Below, piece by piece: positions 1-12,837 of a stretch of DNA of 64,000 nucleotides; positions within the stretch are counted from its first letter, which is position 1; each line of letters opens with the position of its first letter. The position numbers and the translations under genes were made by a program. The stretch lies in assembly GCA_043228905.1 (NCBI GenBank), contig JBHGNT010000001.1:2852001-2916000 (forward strand), given 5' to 3'. Below the pieces are notes generated by a model, which saw only the letters and a program-made list of their open reading frames with translations, had not been told where the DNA came from and did not search any database. This DNA is from Azolla caroliniana. Taxonomy: Eukaryota; Polypodiophyta.

Positions 1-2055
1 CATCGTTATTCCTTTTATTACCTTCCACGTGATAACCAAGTGCATCAGATACTTGTCTTTGATGAATTGGTCCTAGTAATAGAATTTGTTAGCGTAATTA
101 ACTTGACTCAAAGCAATCATATATATATTTGCTTAGAATAAAAACGGTTATCATTTCGTATACAAAAGTTAATGTGCATATTGATTGAATGTTAGTAGGT
201 CATGCTATGTCCAATTAGTGTAAAGTAATCTTATTACCATTATCTCTCAAAACATGTTGTTTGTAACCTCGTGGAGAAACCTTTTAGTTATGCGCATCTA
301 TGTATTATGAAGGTTGAGTAGCTCATCCAAGAGGTCGTGATTTCAAATATTATTTTGTGTCAAGTTCCGTACGCAAATGTTATGCCCAAGGTTTCATCTC
401 ATTTTTCAATGTGCTTGAAACTTGATGTGACGTGAAGTTTGAGATTAACATTCTCCATGTAATGTTTGATTAAAAATTCACGATAACAATTACCTTACTA
501 GATAATTAAAAAGAAAGTGTTACCAAATCCATACTTTTCTCCTTGAAATTGGACATATATTTCCATCTCATAACATGTAGTGTGAATTGCTACTTAAATT
601 TCAACTGCTTACAAATTTCTTCATTTAATTCAATCTCGAATGTAAACATTGGAGAATGGTATCATTTGCACTAACTAAAACTTGGTAAAAACATCACTAT
701 TTCTATTCATTGAACAAGTCCTTAAAACACATCCCTCTTAATTTTGATGCTTGTTGACGTTTTCACATAAACTACGAGGATTTCAAACAATATAAATGAA
801 ATGGAACTAAGTTAACACATAGAGGTAATTGTCCCATCCAATTGTCCCAAATTCTTAGAATAATGTTGGACATTTTGAGAATTTGCAAGCGAGGAAAACA
901 ATGGAAGATAAGGATTGTGCATAGACACAAATGCCATATGTCCTTCTAGAAAGCCAACAATGGAATGAACACACTCCTCTTTGTCTAGTCATGTTTTGGC
1001 ATGAGCAAGTTGAAGGGTATGGGCATGACATTGCTCGACCATGGACATGTTCAAGCTTGCTTTCCCCATCCTAGAACCTTGATCAATCCCTCTATACATT
1101 ACTCTATCAATCACAACATGCACTTTCAATTGCAATGTTCATTAGTTAAAGTATTGAACATCGAGAGTGACTTAATCAACTCCAAATCAAAATCCAAGTT
1201 TAAGCCGAAGGACAATAATAAACTCTCTCTCCCTCTCTCTCTAAAGGTTGTGTATCACAATAATACAAAAATCCCTTAGTTTTCCCTCTACAATAACAAG
1301 GATTTTATCACAAATATAAAACCCTACAATGGCAACTCCTTTGAGGAAAAGGTGATTGGGAACCTTAGTTGAAAACATTGCCAATTCAATTTTCTTTTCA
1401 AGACTCCCCCCCCCCCCCCCCCCTTCATCTTCTTCTTCTCTCTCTCTCTCTCTCTCCTCCATGGGATTGGCCCCACACCATAGATCACAATCATATCATG
1501 TGGATGTTAAAAAGATCTCCGCTCCCTCTCTATCACACACACACACACACACACACTCTCTCTCTCTCTCTCTCCCCCTCTCTTTGTGGTTCTTTCAAAG
1601 AGTACAATAATGTATTGTGGGGTTGCATATGGCTCAAGTTAGAGCAAAGTGACACATCAAAACAAAGTTATGTTAAAATTTGAAAGTCTAATAAACGCGT
1701 AGTTTTTAAAAACAATATGTTGGTTCTAAAAGTATTTATCCGCCACAAAGCCTCTGAGATGTTAACTGAAGAGATCAAGGATTAGTAAGAGGCATGAAGC
1801 CAGTAACACCGACACAAGATGTTGGAGTGTGGTGTCTTCAAACCCCACAATTAGTTTTCTTTTTAAAAGGTAAACAAACAAACAAGGTTATTGATTAGTT
1901 TTTTAGTATCGTGAGAACAAGTGGGCTAATGTAATGTAGTTCAAGGAGGTTCAATCGTAAGCGAAATCCAATCGGAAGGGTGGATGTAAAAATGGTTTTG
2001 AGTATTCGAAAGGACCTGGGAAGATTTCAAGAGCTTTTTTAGTGAAAATTAACCT
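1..2055. other. AT-rich spacer, no gene recognised
   Basis: I see no conserved protein or RNA in this stretch. Short open frames exist, but those around 1356-1683 run through simple repeats and read as serine/leucine/histidine strings. The region is AT-rich and carries microsatellites from about 1406. Confidence 0.6.
1406..1576. repeat. poly-C, CT and CA microsatellite cluster
   Basis: An 18-base C run (1406-1423) is followed by CT repeats near 1438-1456, then CA (about 1534-1555) running straight into CT (about 1556-1576). Purine-pyrimidine strand asymmetry of this kind recurs through the window. Confidence 0.9.
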
Positions 2056-2250
2056 AGAGAGAGAGAGAGATGGGGGGGGGGGGGGGGGGGGGAAGGGGAC
2101 AATGGAAAGGTTGATGGAAAGATTGATTGACTGTTACTCAAAGAAGGCCTTATTGTTATTGTTATTATTATTATTATTATTAGTAGTAGTAGTAGTAGTA
2201 TTGTGGAAGGTGTAGGTAAGAGTAGTGGTAGTGGTAAAAGGGGGGGGGGG
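2056..2250. repeat. GA, poly-G and ATT/AGT microsatellites
   Basis: A GA run (about 2056-2070) leads into 21 consecutive G (2072-2092). About 60 bases on, GTT/ATT repeats turn into AGT repeats (about 2150-2201), followed by an 11-base G run (2240-2250). Long mononucleotide G tracts like this are uncommon in plant DNA and could form G-quadruplexes. Confidence 0.9.
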
Positions 2251-2489
2251 CAAAAAGAAGGCCGGCCATATACATAAATAAACAGAAAAGTGGTCTACAG
2301 CTTTATTTAGTTGAGTGTGTGCTTCTGCTTCTTCTTCTTTTCTTTTTTTACCTGTGTTATTTATGGCGTAGTTAGAAGCAGAATGAGCATGTTGTCTCTA
2401 ATTAATTTCGAAGGGAGAGAGAGAGAGGAGGCGAGTAATGAGAAAAGCAGCAGCATTAAATGATACGAGGTCTGCGTGTCTCTCTGCTC

Positions 2490-2558
2490 CTTCTCCTCCT
2501 CCTCCTCCTCCTCCTCCTCCTGCTACATTCTTCTCCTCCCTTCTCTCTCTAAATTAAT

Positions 2559-2593
<35 letters not shown>

Positions 2594-2855
2594 CTTTTTA
2601 CTTCCTCTCATCTCCATTCCTCCCCATCCGGTCCTTCAGTCTTTTTCTTTTCTTTTCCATTTCCATTTCCATTTCAATCGCTCTTCTCCATATCATCAGA
2701 TTTGGCCTCCAGTTCGTTTCTTTTTTTTTTTGTTGGATTTAATTCACTCTCACATACATACATATTGATATATGTATGTTATGTATATGCTGCCAATTAC
2801 AACAAAACAAATGCATAACTAACAAATAGAAATAATAACAGTATATATATATTTA

Positions 2856-2900
<45 letters not shown>

Positions 2901-3436
2901 GTTTATTAACTAAATACTCAGAACAGAGCACTGCATTTAATTCTCATATTCAACCCCAAATTCTAATTCTAATAATTCTAATAATAATAAAATGTGGAAA
3001 ACCTAGCAAAAATAATTCAAGCAAGAAAGAATAAACAATTCAAAGGTTCAAAAATAGATTATATATAATAACGAATAATGAAGAAATTAATGAGAAAAAA
3101 ATAGATATATACTACACATACATACAAATAAATAAATAAATTATATATATATATATATAGTAAATTGGGAGCAGTAATTTGGTCCCCTTTTCCTTCCTTT
3201 TCTTTTCCCCATTCGCTCAGAAAATCTTTCCTCTGCGGCGGTCTTCTTCAGATTTCTTCTTCTTCCTCCTCTCATCCCCACCCCCCTTTTTCTCACAAAC
3301 ACTCAAAAAAAAGGGAGAAACAGAGCATGCTCTGTTCCTCCTCCTCCTCCTCGAGAAACTAATACAGAAGAAGCAGGGAGGAGAGAGAAAGAGAAGTGGT
3401 CTGTTCCTGTGAGAAGGAAGGATAGAGACAGCGGTG
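2490..3436 (+). promoter_or_regulatory. putative promoter and CT-rich 5' leader of the CFL1-like gene
   Basis: CTC and CT repeats (2490-2592) and a GT/GA block (2857-2901) lie upstream. An uninterrupted TA run (about 3141-3159) is the best TATA-like element. The 270 bases between it and the start codon are strongly CT-rich (3180-3340), typical of a plant 5' untranslated leader. The transcription start is inferred, not seen. Confidence 0.4.
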
Positions 3437-5431
3437 ATGATGGCGGCTGCATCGCCACCGAAACCTATAGATTGGGGATGGTCTTCCAAACCCACTACTA
3501 ATAATTCCTCTGTCCCCTCCCCCAACCACAATATCAACATCAATCTATCGCAAAATTATAGCGATGCCTCCAATATGGCAGCATCTCCTCCAATTACAGA
3601 GCTTCAATTCCTACCTCCTGCAGCAGGAGCCCCACCACATCCTTCCTCCTCCAAAATCCAGACTATCATCGGTGGCCACGAATCATCGTCCTTCCCACCA
3701 CGGCCCACATGGAACATCGATCCCTCTCGCCTCAAGCAACTCATGATGGGAAACATAACCACTAACTCCTACCCCTCCTCCAATGGTTATGCTTCTTTAC
3801 CTCATTCCTTCTCGCCCGCCGATGGTCACCAGGATTTGGTTCCGCACGGCCGCGACAACAATTCGGGTGTTTCGCAGCAACACCACGACTCGGGGGCCAG
3901 CTCTAGTTTCTTCGATATTCCTGGATCAACCGACAACAATAAGCCATTGCCATCTGGTTGGGAAAGATGCTTGGACCTTAAGGTATAACCATACATGTAT
4001 ACTCATCTGTTTTTTTTTTCCCCCCTTTTGCTTTGCTTTCTGTATCAGAATCTATGTTCTGATCTCTCAGTGCTTTCGTTTGTGCCTTATATTATATTGT
4101 ATATGTATACATAAGTAGCCATTAACTGTGTTGGATGAAAGCCCTTGATTCCTGCTGTTGTTATTCTCACTGTAGTGTGATTGAATCGTTCTGTTATGGC
4201 CTCTGTGGTTTTGTGTTTGTTTTGTGTGATAGGGCATGATCTTGTGTAATGCCCTTGCTTTTTTTTCTTTCCCTCTGCTCTGCATATGTATTTAAAAGGG
4301 CATCTTCTTGCGTGTTGCATATGTATGGTGATGATGCATCCTTTGTTTTTAATGTGATTTTGGGGTTTTAACTTCTCTTCACTGTGACTGGTCATGTATG
4401 AGAGGCATCTTCTTGCATTTCATGTGCTTGGATGCCATTGCTCCTTGTGGATTTCAGCACTGCAGTGAACATGAACTGTTTTGAATGGTGTATCCATACT
4501 GTTGGATTTCTTTGCATCAGAGATATGTTTCTTCTGATATGTAATAAGGGCATTTTGATCTGATATGTTTCTTCTCCTCTCTTTTTTATTGCATTAAGTT
4601 AATTCTTTGCATTTTTGTCTTTGCCTTTTGTCTCCATGTAATGAGGCATATTTTGGTGTGAGCTGTTATTACCCTTGTATAATTCCACTTTGTATTTGTT
4701 AGCAGTCTGGTAACATATACATCAAGAAGTGTGATGCTACATCGAATGCGAGAAGGGTTAACAAACAATCTCAATACACACATCATCACGCTCTAAAGGA
4801 CCGCAACAGAGTAAGAAGAGAATCCTCCTCACAAATGAATAATGGGCTAAAGCAAGATTGGTCTCAAGGATGGTATCAAGGAAATACAACCTTTCGACAT
4901 GAACATAATCATGATGGTAGGATGAGTTTTTTTGAATCCGATAGAGAAATGGCTAGGTCTCCAGACAGAGAATCGCTATCTCTTGATTTGGATCTAAGGT
5001 TAACAAATGAGAAAAGGACCCGAGTTTTGTCAGAGTCAATGCCAACAAATTCTCGAACCGTGAAGTATGGTGTATGTTCCCCTCAAAGGAATTACAACGG
5101 TGTATATTCTCCTCAAAGCACAATCCAAGAGTGGAAATGGAGGAAACTCGAGAATAGTGTTATAAGTGCCAATAAACCCACCAGCAACATTCAAGAAATG
5201 GTCTGTGGATCCACTATGACCACGGCTATTTGTTCTCGATGCCTCATGTATGTGTTGATGAAAAAGAGTAACCCAACTTGCCCTAGGTGCTCGAATCCGG
5301 TTATATTGGATTGTAATAGCAATGGTGCAGGAAATGTAGTGTCACTTCTTTCCCCTATAAGTAAGAAGAGACCTCCTAGCCTCGAACTCTCTCCTGATGA
5401 TCTCTCACTTTCTACCGATTCTTCTCGATAA
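3437..5431 (+). CDS. CURLY FLAG LEAF 1 (CFL1)-like WW-domain protein
   Basis: Two exons, 3437-3982 and 4706-5431, separated by a 723-base phase-0 GT-AG intron, give 423 aa. I start at the ATG at 3437 (MMAAASPPKP). The N-terminal half is low-complexity, rich in Ser/Pro/Asn. The intron splits a WW-like motif (LPSGWERCLDLK, then SGNIYIKKCDATSNARR, residues about 171-200). An LxLxL repressor-type (EAR) motif, LSLDLDLRL, lies near residues 273-281. A C-x2-C...C-x2-C zinc-ribbon-like motif (CSRCLMYVLMKKSNPTCPRC) follows near the C-terminus. This order matches the CFL1 family; in rice and Arabidopsis members bind HD-ZIP IV factors and affect cuticle and epidermis development. Oddity: the second Trp and the terminal Pro of a canonical WW domain are not visible. 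Family assignment is good; target and function are inferred. Confidence 0.85.
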
Positions 5432-6660
5432 TCAAACCTTTGATGCCATTCTTTTTGACTTGATCTTTTCTTTTGCTAATGGATTTGGTGCGATCTGCCA
5501 ATAATCAGGATAAGAAGAACTGGTGTTGAATCTGTGAACAATCTCTGGGAAGAAGTAAATGCACAATATAATGCGGTCACCTCGATTATGCAAGAGGATG
5601 ATCATTTATGTTGATGACCCTTTGTGTCTCAATTATTGGGGAAGGATTATGCCCTAAGTTTTCCTAGTCTACTCTAGAGACATATGTATGAGAGGAAAAC
5701 ATTTACTCAAGAGCCGATAGTTGGATTACTCACATCAATTATACTTATGAAAATTTTTACTGGTTCTATTGGATTGTGGGCTTGTTGCAAGTGTAAAGTT
5801 TTCTTTAATGAATTTACCCTGTGTATCAACATCATGTCATATTGTATCATTTGAAAACTTCTCTCGCATACTTCCTCTCTTTCCCTTTTTGGAATCAATT
5901 GTGGCTGAGACATAAATGTCCCATGAATTATTAATTGCAAGATAAGAATGTGGAGATTTCATAGATTCAGGTCAAAAAGCTCTCTTTTCATGGTGATGTT
6001 AGGGTTTGTTGTTCATCCTTCAAGGAAGTTTTGAATTTGTGCCGTAAAAGTGTGAGCTTTGTATTTGTACTAAAACACACCCACACAACTTTATCACCAG
6101 ATCATATACCAATCACTAGGCTTACAAGTTGGTGGGGTTTTTTTATTTCCTTCCACATCATGGTCTGTGGTATCAGCTTTTTTGTTCTCTCTACTTTTTC
6201 TTATGACCAATGATGAAACAAGTAGTGCTACAAGTCAGGGGATAAGTTGCTCTTCCTTTTTGTCCTCTTTCAAGAGAGCCATGCTAGCCGTGTAGTGACT
6301 TTGTCTCCAAGGCATCTTTTCACTTGTCCTACATGCATGTATGGATGTCTCATTAATAAATATAGCATGTATATGGAGGTAGTGGATTTGTATGTCTGCA
6401 TGTACCATTAATGAATTATATGTATTGTGCTTGTAGGATGGATTGATGATGCAAGTGTCTTATGTATCTTTCCTTAATGAATGATATGTATGTGTATCTA
6501 TGCTTGTTTTGATGTATGTTTTATATTATGTATATATATAATTGACTCCAATGTATGTATAAAAAGCCAAGTGGAGTGAGGTTGGGTTGTCATCAATTAT
6601 GCTATACAAACTGAAAAAATTGTCCGTTTTAAAAGAAAAGGGAACGGTTTCAAACTGATT
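5432..6660 (+). other. 3' flank of the CFL1-like gene
   Basis: This is the probable 3' untranslated region. An AATAAA hexamer lies at 6355-6360. An open stretch of 36 codons (about 5507-5615) sits behind a pyrimidine-rich tract and a CAG acceptor-like site, but no donor in the upstream exon joins it in frame. Nothing else is recognised. Confidence 0.4.
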
Positions 6661-6877
6661 AAAAAGCTAAAATAAGGAAAGGAAAGAGTGGGGGGAGAGA
6701 AAAAGCAGGGGCTAGAAAATAAGTACAAAAAACAAAATGGAACAGAAAAACTGTTCTCTTCCAAATTTGGATGGGATCATGCATAAAATACACACAACAT
6801 TCCATACACAAAGGGATAAACAATTCATGGATGCCTACTACATACATACATACTTTGAATACAAGCCTGCATGCATG

Positions 6878-7304
6878 CATACATACATACATACATACAT
6901 ACATAGGAGGCATGATGTCACATATACATAGACATACGTGCAAAGCATATATGTACATAGTAGAGATATGTGGCAATACATACATACATATAGACATCAT
7001 CCGTTTAGGGATGCGACCATGTCATACAGAGACATGCATATAGAGATGTGGGTATGTCATACATACATAGATAGATAGGCATACAGGCATACATGGATGG
7101 GTGATGATGATATGGGGGGGGGGGGGGGGGGGGGCATGGCAGGTAGGCATGCATACCGAGCCACGGATGGAATGATGGGTAAAAAGGGGGGCGTTGGGAT
7201 GGAGGGTGATGTCGGTGATGGTGATGGGTGATGGAAGGAGAGTCACGTGATAGCAGTGAGCAAGTCGTACTCTCTCTCACGCGTGCTTTTGTGATGTCAT
7301 TGTC

Positions 7305-7335
<31 letters not shown>

Positions 7336-7381
7336 CATACATATCCATACATACATACATACATACATACATACATACATA
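6878..7381. repeat. CATA tetranucleotide arrays flanking a 21-base G run
   Basis: CATA arrays lie at about 6878-6905 and 7305-7381, with shorter blocks between them, and a run of 21 G at 7114-7134. On the minus strand the arrays read as Met-Tyr-Val-Cys strings, which explains several spurious open frames. Confidence 0.9.
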
Positions 7382-9991
7382 GAAACACTGAGTGTGTGGT
7401 TATGATGTTATCCTTTTCTGTCTCATCAAAGTCACATGCATGCCACGCCATGCCAGCTCTAGCTTTAGCTACTCATTAGTTTACCTTACCCTAATTTACA
7501 TGGCATCACACACACAAACGTTTAACCTACTTTACTATGTGCTTCTAATCTTCATTTTCCCACTACATGCATCTCTCCCCGGAAGAACCATTACAATCGT
7601 GTTGGCTACCATTCCTATCAAGCCTTATCTATGACTTGTTGAGGATATTTTCATTGTCACTTTATCGAGGGATATGTGTGTGGTCCTCCTACTCTCACCA
7701 ATGTATGGTTCCACCATCTTCACAATATGAGCCTCTCGCCTTGTCGTGTTATTGCATGAGTACCTTCGATGTTTAGTTATGCATTCGATCACAGGTAAAT
7801 CTGTTTTAGTGTCACCTACAATTATGTACGTAGTCCATTCAATTCAATCATCCCATCTCAACACAACACAAAACAAAGGCAATATACTTGTACACATACG
7901 TTTGAGTTTTTCTAACATGAGTATCAATTTGTAACATTGAACACCATTTTTGTGATGAGCATCGTAGTGAAATCTAGAAATTTGATTTTTTATTCAACCT
8001 CAATATAATAAAAATTGCCAAATTGGTTTATTTATGACATATTAGATAGCGACTTTCATATGATATTAGATGAAAACCAAAATTTGATGCTTTGCCTCTT
8101 ATTCGCAAATATAACAACTAACTATCTATGTATGAGAGTGATATGGTATGATGTTTTTTACTCTCTAGTGGGGGGAAAGATTTACTCATGAAACTAAAAT
8201 ACATTAGTTAAGGGATTCTCTTGTCCCAATAAAGGTATGGGAACCTAGGCTATGGCCTATGGGTTAAGTTGCTTACATTGCTCTTGTCAGTCTTGTAGTG
8301 AGAGCAAAAGAGATCGAGAGACTATATGTGGGAGGATTATTTAGCAATAAAACTTTTTAAGGATTGTAAATATCACGTGACATTGTTTAAAATATGAGCA
8401 ACATCTCACAATAAAACCTACTTTATTTTTGCTAGTTCGAACACTTTACATATTCATTTTTAGAGGGAATATGAGAGAACGTCTCTCTTTGATCAGAGTG
8501 CTGAAACAAATGCTATGGAAACAACATAGTGAACCTACGAACAAAATTATAAATAAATGGGAAACTTTGTCTAAAATGGAGGCATTGGTGTACACATCAA
8601 TCTCCTCGTACGTGTATGTTTTTATCAATTGTTGATGAGGGAAATGGCAAAAAGTGAAGCCAAAACACGGTGTGTCATGTACGTGTACATCTTCGACAAT
8701 GTAACTCGACAAATAAACCATAAACTCTAGCATTGCACGCTTAGAGCTAGGGTTGGTAATAAGTCAAAAAATTGATGTCTTAACCATCTGGTTTGTAACA
8801 CTAGGTTGGTAGCATGTTAGGAAATTGATGGGTTAAGCAATCGTCTTGTTGTGGAAAGTAATTGAAACAAATGACCACTCGTGTGGGAGAGGATCACACA
8901 ATTTCTAGTTACCTTAATAAGGCATTGCTAGCATTTTCCCATGTAATTACTATACATTATCATAGTTGTACACATAGTTATAACTTATAAGCAGAAAAAT
9001 CTAAATTTATGTTGATCCAAAAGGTACATACTTAAAATTATGCTGACTTAAAAACTATGGCCTTTTTAGTAAGGATTACACTTTTTTTAGAATACTTAAA
9101 TTGTCTCTCAAATAAAGGTAGTATGTAAATAACATAACATTAGCAACAATATATTAATTATTTATAGTATTCATGTGAGGAATCAAAATTGATTGCTACT
9201 TTAACAAATATTTTTAATGTAAATTTGAAGGAAGATACTGCTAATATAGGAACATAACCACCACTAGTAAGACTCTTAGCTTCTTTAAAATGTTAATGAC
9301 AAAAAGTGAAGGCGACATTTATAAGGGAGCCTAATCTGAAATCAATGATATTTATACATTATTTATTTTATAGTCCATCTTTGCAATTGGCTAGACAATG
9401 TTGTTACTCGTTTGACAAAGAAAACCCTCGTATGGCAATAAATACCAATGAAAAATAATGATTTGTTATCTATATTCATCAACGGATAGAGCGATCACGT
9501 AAGCGCATGGTAATCTTGACTACAAAACAAAAAGTGCCCATGTGCTCCCAATTTTTTAAAGGCTTATGTTGGCTTAAAACTTTCCCTTCTCTTAAAGAAG
9601 GGAATAATCAAGAAGGTCAAACCAACCATCTTTTAGCTACTTGCTTATTATTGTATTGTAAAGATGAGCTAGGACCACTAACAAGGTTAAGCATTGTAGG
9701 ATGCCAAATGATGTGTGACGAACCCACTTATGCATGCACATAAATACATTATGCCAACAATTTTATCATAATGACATTAAACTCATTCAAATACTTTATC
9801 ACGAGCCTTTGTCCTATGCAAAGGCTTTGCGAAACTGACAATCTTGTTTCGAAATATAGCAAAAACGTTTCACTATGTGGATAAAAAAGCAAGCCAAATA
9901 AGATATTTTCTTGGAGATAAGGAAGAGGATTTGGGTCACAACAATATAGTCAAATATAGCTATAGAAACCCCCCTCTCCCATACAATAATG

Positions 9992-9993
<2 letters not shown>

Positions 9994-10028
<35 letters not shown>
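9994..10028. repeat. CT dinucleotide microsatellite
   Basis: An uninterrupted CT array of about 17 units in an otherwise featureless AT-rich spacer. Confidence 0.9.
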
Positions 10029-10030
<2 letters not shown>

Positions 10031-12651
10031 ACACACATAACTTGCCCAATATGCTCCACTTTAGGAATAAAGAACAATTTGTCAATATTATAAAATAACC
10101 AAGTGGGCCAAGTGAACTCTAGCATAACCTCCCTAAACTTATCCTTGTGCTCTATCTATACCTATATGCTCCAAAAATGAGGAAGAATACAAGGGAAAAC
10201 AAAACAAGAAGAAAATCCTAGTTTATGTCATTGTAATCATCAGGTAACTACTATGATCCATTTGAGATAACATCTCCATTTCAGAGAATAATTGAGGTCT
10301 TGAGATTGTTGGAATCCTTAAATATCGAGGGCTGTTAGAGAGTTATGTGAGCAATGCATATTTGTACATCCCAAAATGACGATGTTGTATATATTGGGTT
10401 TTATGTGTTTTGATTTGTTGATAATAATTGCTCATTTTAATATGGTTCTTTAAAGTACCTTGTAACTTCATATCACCGCTTTCATTTCAAGATTACGACA
10501 TGCTCAATATTAGTAAAACAAATCCTTGAACAAAAGTTGATTTATATGCAAACACACAAGATTTGTTATAATTGATCCATGGTTGTAACAATCATGACTA
10601 TCTATGCACTTGGTTATAACAATCATGAATGTCCATGTTCACTTCAAGTGACTTTGAAGCCTTCATTTCTTACTTGCTACACCGTTAGCACTTTCAACGA
10701 TTTTTTCAACCCCTGGCTCGTTTGCTACTTCTTATAGTGTAGCAATAATACAAATGCTATAATTACCCCATTGTAAAACAATAGAGAACTTCCTTATTCA
10801 ACTAGTCTTCAACGTAAAGATTGGAAATTGATGTTTTGGATGATGTGAGATATTGTACATTAGCCTAAAAGTTGGACACTTTACATGAAAGAAAAGTCAT
10901 CGCGTAATCCATTCAATTTTTGAAAGGTAAAATATTTTGAAAGTGTTGATGGCAACGGGTGAATATGACATCATCTACAAGGACAGCAAAATTTAAAGCT
11001 CAATGAGAGAAATCGAAATATGTTACACTTGAATTGGTTAGAATGTCAACAAGAATTTTGTACATGTAACAGATGGAAGGATAGACAATGTAATATTGCT
11101 AAATTATAAACTCAATAAAAGGAACATAATAAAGGAAACCCCTTAAAATGTTTCATAACTAACATATCTCAAAGTTTGGAGCCATTGGGAAGATAAATAA
11201 CCAACATCTAAAAGTTTGCAAGAAAATATAATGGAGAATATAGATTCAAAAACATTCTTCAATATCATTGTTAGCGAAATAGCTATTGGGCCACTTGCCT
11301 CAAGCTACACGATGAACAGGAAGACGACGTCTTTTATACGTTTGTGAAAGAAATTGGACAATTGTTTGTAAATATGAATAGTGAGTGTTGTATGTGTCTC
11401 AAAATAAAACTGACCAAAAAACATTATGATACTACACTTACTTTTAGACATGAACTTACAAAAAAAAACAAATTTCAAATGGCTATGGGCATCCTTTATG
11501 TTAATGGGTGAATCCCACTTTTCACGTCGATTTCTTCAATGTAGTTGTTCACAATTGTGGAAGCGAAGTTTTGAATGGGTATGCATGATTCTCATTCCTA
11601 AGAGCTGCATTAGAACAAAAATATGCCGATATGTATACATACATTAGTAAATGGCATTTAAGCATTTTTTAGGTTTGGGTTAAGGTTTAAATCTCATTTC
11701 CCTATCACCTCTAGACATCATGGACTTCCATTTTGTTGAGTTGTATATGTAACTTCCATGTCATAAGTGATGATAGATTGAAAATGTCTCAATATAACTT
11801 GACTAGACTAACCTCAAAAGGTATTTTTTGGAACTTTACATTCATGTACATCACTTTAATAAATGAATTACAAAATTAGTTCGTTGTACAAAACTCGATC
11901 AACTAGAAAAATCACTTTTCTAAAGAGCATTACACATACCTCTCTTACTAATTATGTAAAACCCATATTCACGATATAAACGAAATGATGCTATCAATTT
12001 TGCGCTCATGAGTTAGGACCATTTATGCAAGCATATACTTTAGTACACAAGTTGTACACCAAATCATTCAGTTACGAAATTCGAAACTCTAAAGTAATGA
12101 TTTGCTTAAGCATGCATTCTTTATAGACAATGATTCTTTCTAGAGAGTTGGTTAATCAGTTTTACTAGGGAGTCTGAACATTCCTCGAATGGTAGAATAT
12201 TACAATGTCATGATGACAAATTTTTATTCTTGCCATGCGACATTCTACACCATCAAAACTTATGGAATGGCCTTTCCAAAGGAAGATGATAATCATTCAT
12301 GATTGTTTCCCAATTCATCATTGTTTTCCAATGCTAAGTATATAATATAAAATACATATATTTCTTGCATCAATATCCATGTCATCATTTCAACATATTC
12401 ATTTGATGTGTTTCCTCAATGACACATTCCAATCCCATGGCCATGCAGATCCCTTTTTCCAAAGGAAACCACTAAATTTAATGTGGTAAATCATAATGTT
12501 AAAGTGTTGGAGACTTTAGACAACCCTAAAATTAATGCTTATAGATTCACGAGTTACCATATCGGAGTTCTAAACAAGTTTAGTAATATATGTATGATGT
12601 TATACCAATAATGCTTGTGCTTTGCAAGGTATAATTGTTCAGTGCACCCTT

Positions 12652-12837
12652 GATAATGAAGTTGGTCATTGCCACCTTTGGGTTATAAATCAATTTATTA
12701 TAGAGTTGTGGGTGATAATGAAGTTGGTCATTGCCACCTTTGGGTTATAAATCAATTTATTATAGAGTTGTGGGTGATAATGAAGTTGGTCATTGCCACC
12801 TTTGGGTTATAAATCAATTTATTATAGAGTTGTGGGT
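12652..12837. repeat. exact 62 bp tandem repeat, three copies
   Basis: Three head-to-tail copies begin at 12652, 12714 and 12776 with a 62-base period; each opens with GATAATGAAGTTGGTCATTG. I see no differences between copies, so the expansion is probably recent. The units are contiguous with no spacers, which excludes a CRISPR-like array. No open frame continues through it. Confidence 0.93.

Noticed and set aside
7005-7451. 148-codon minus-strand open frame
   Set aside because: It runs through CATA and poly-G repeats and has no family resemblance.
12652-12837. CRISPR-like array
   Set aside because: The 62 bp units are contiguous without spacers, and the DNA is plant nuclear.
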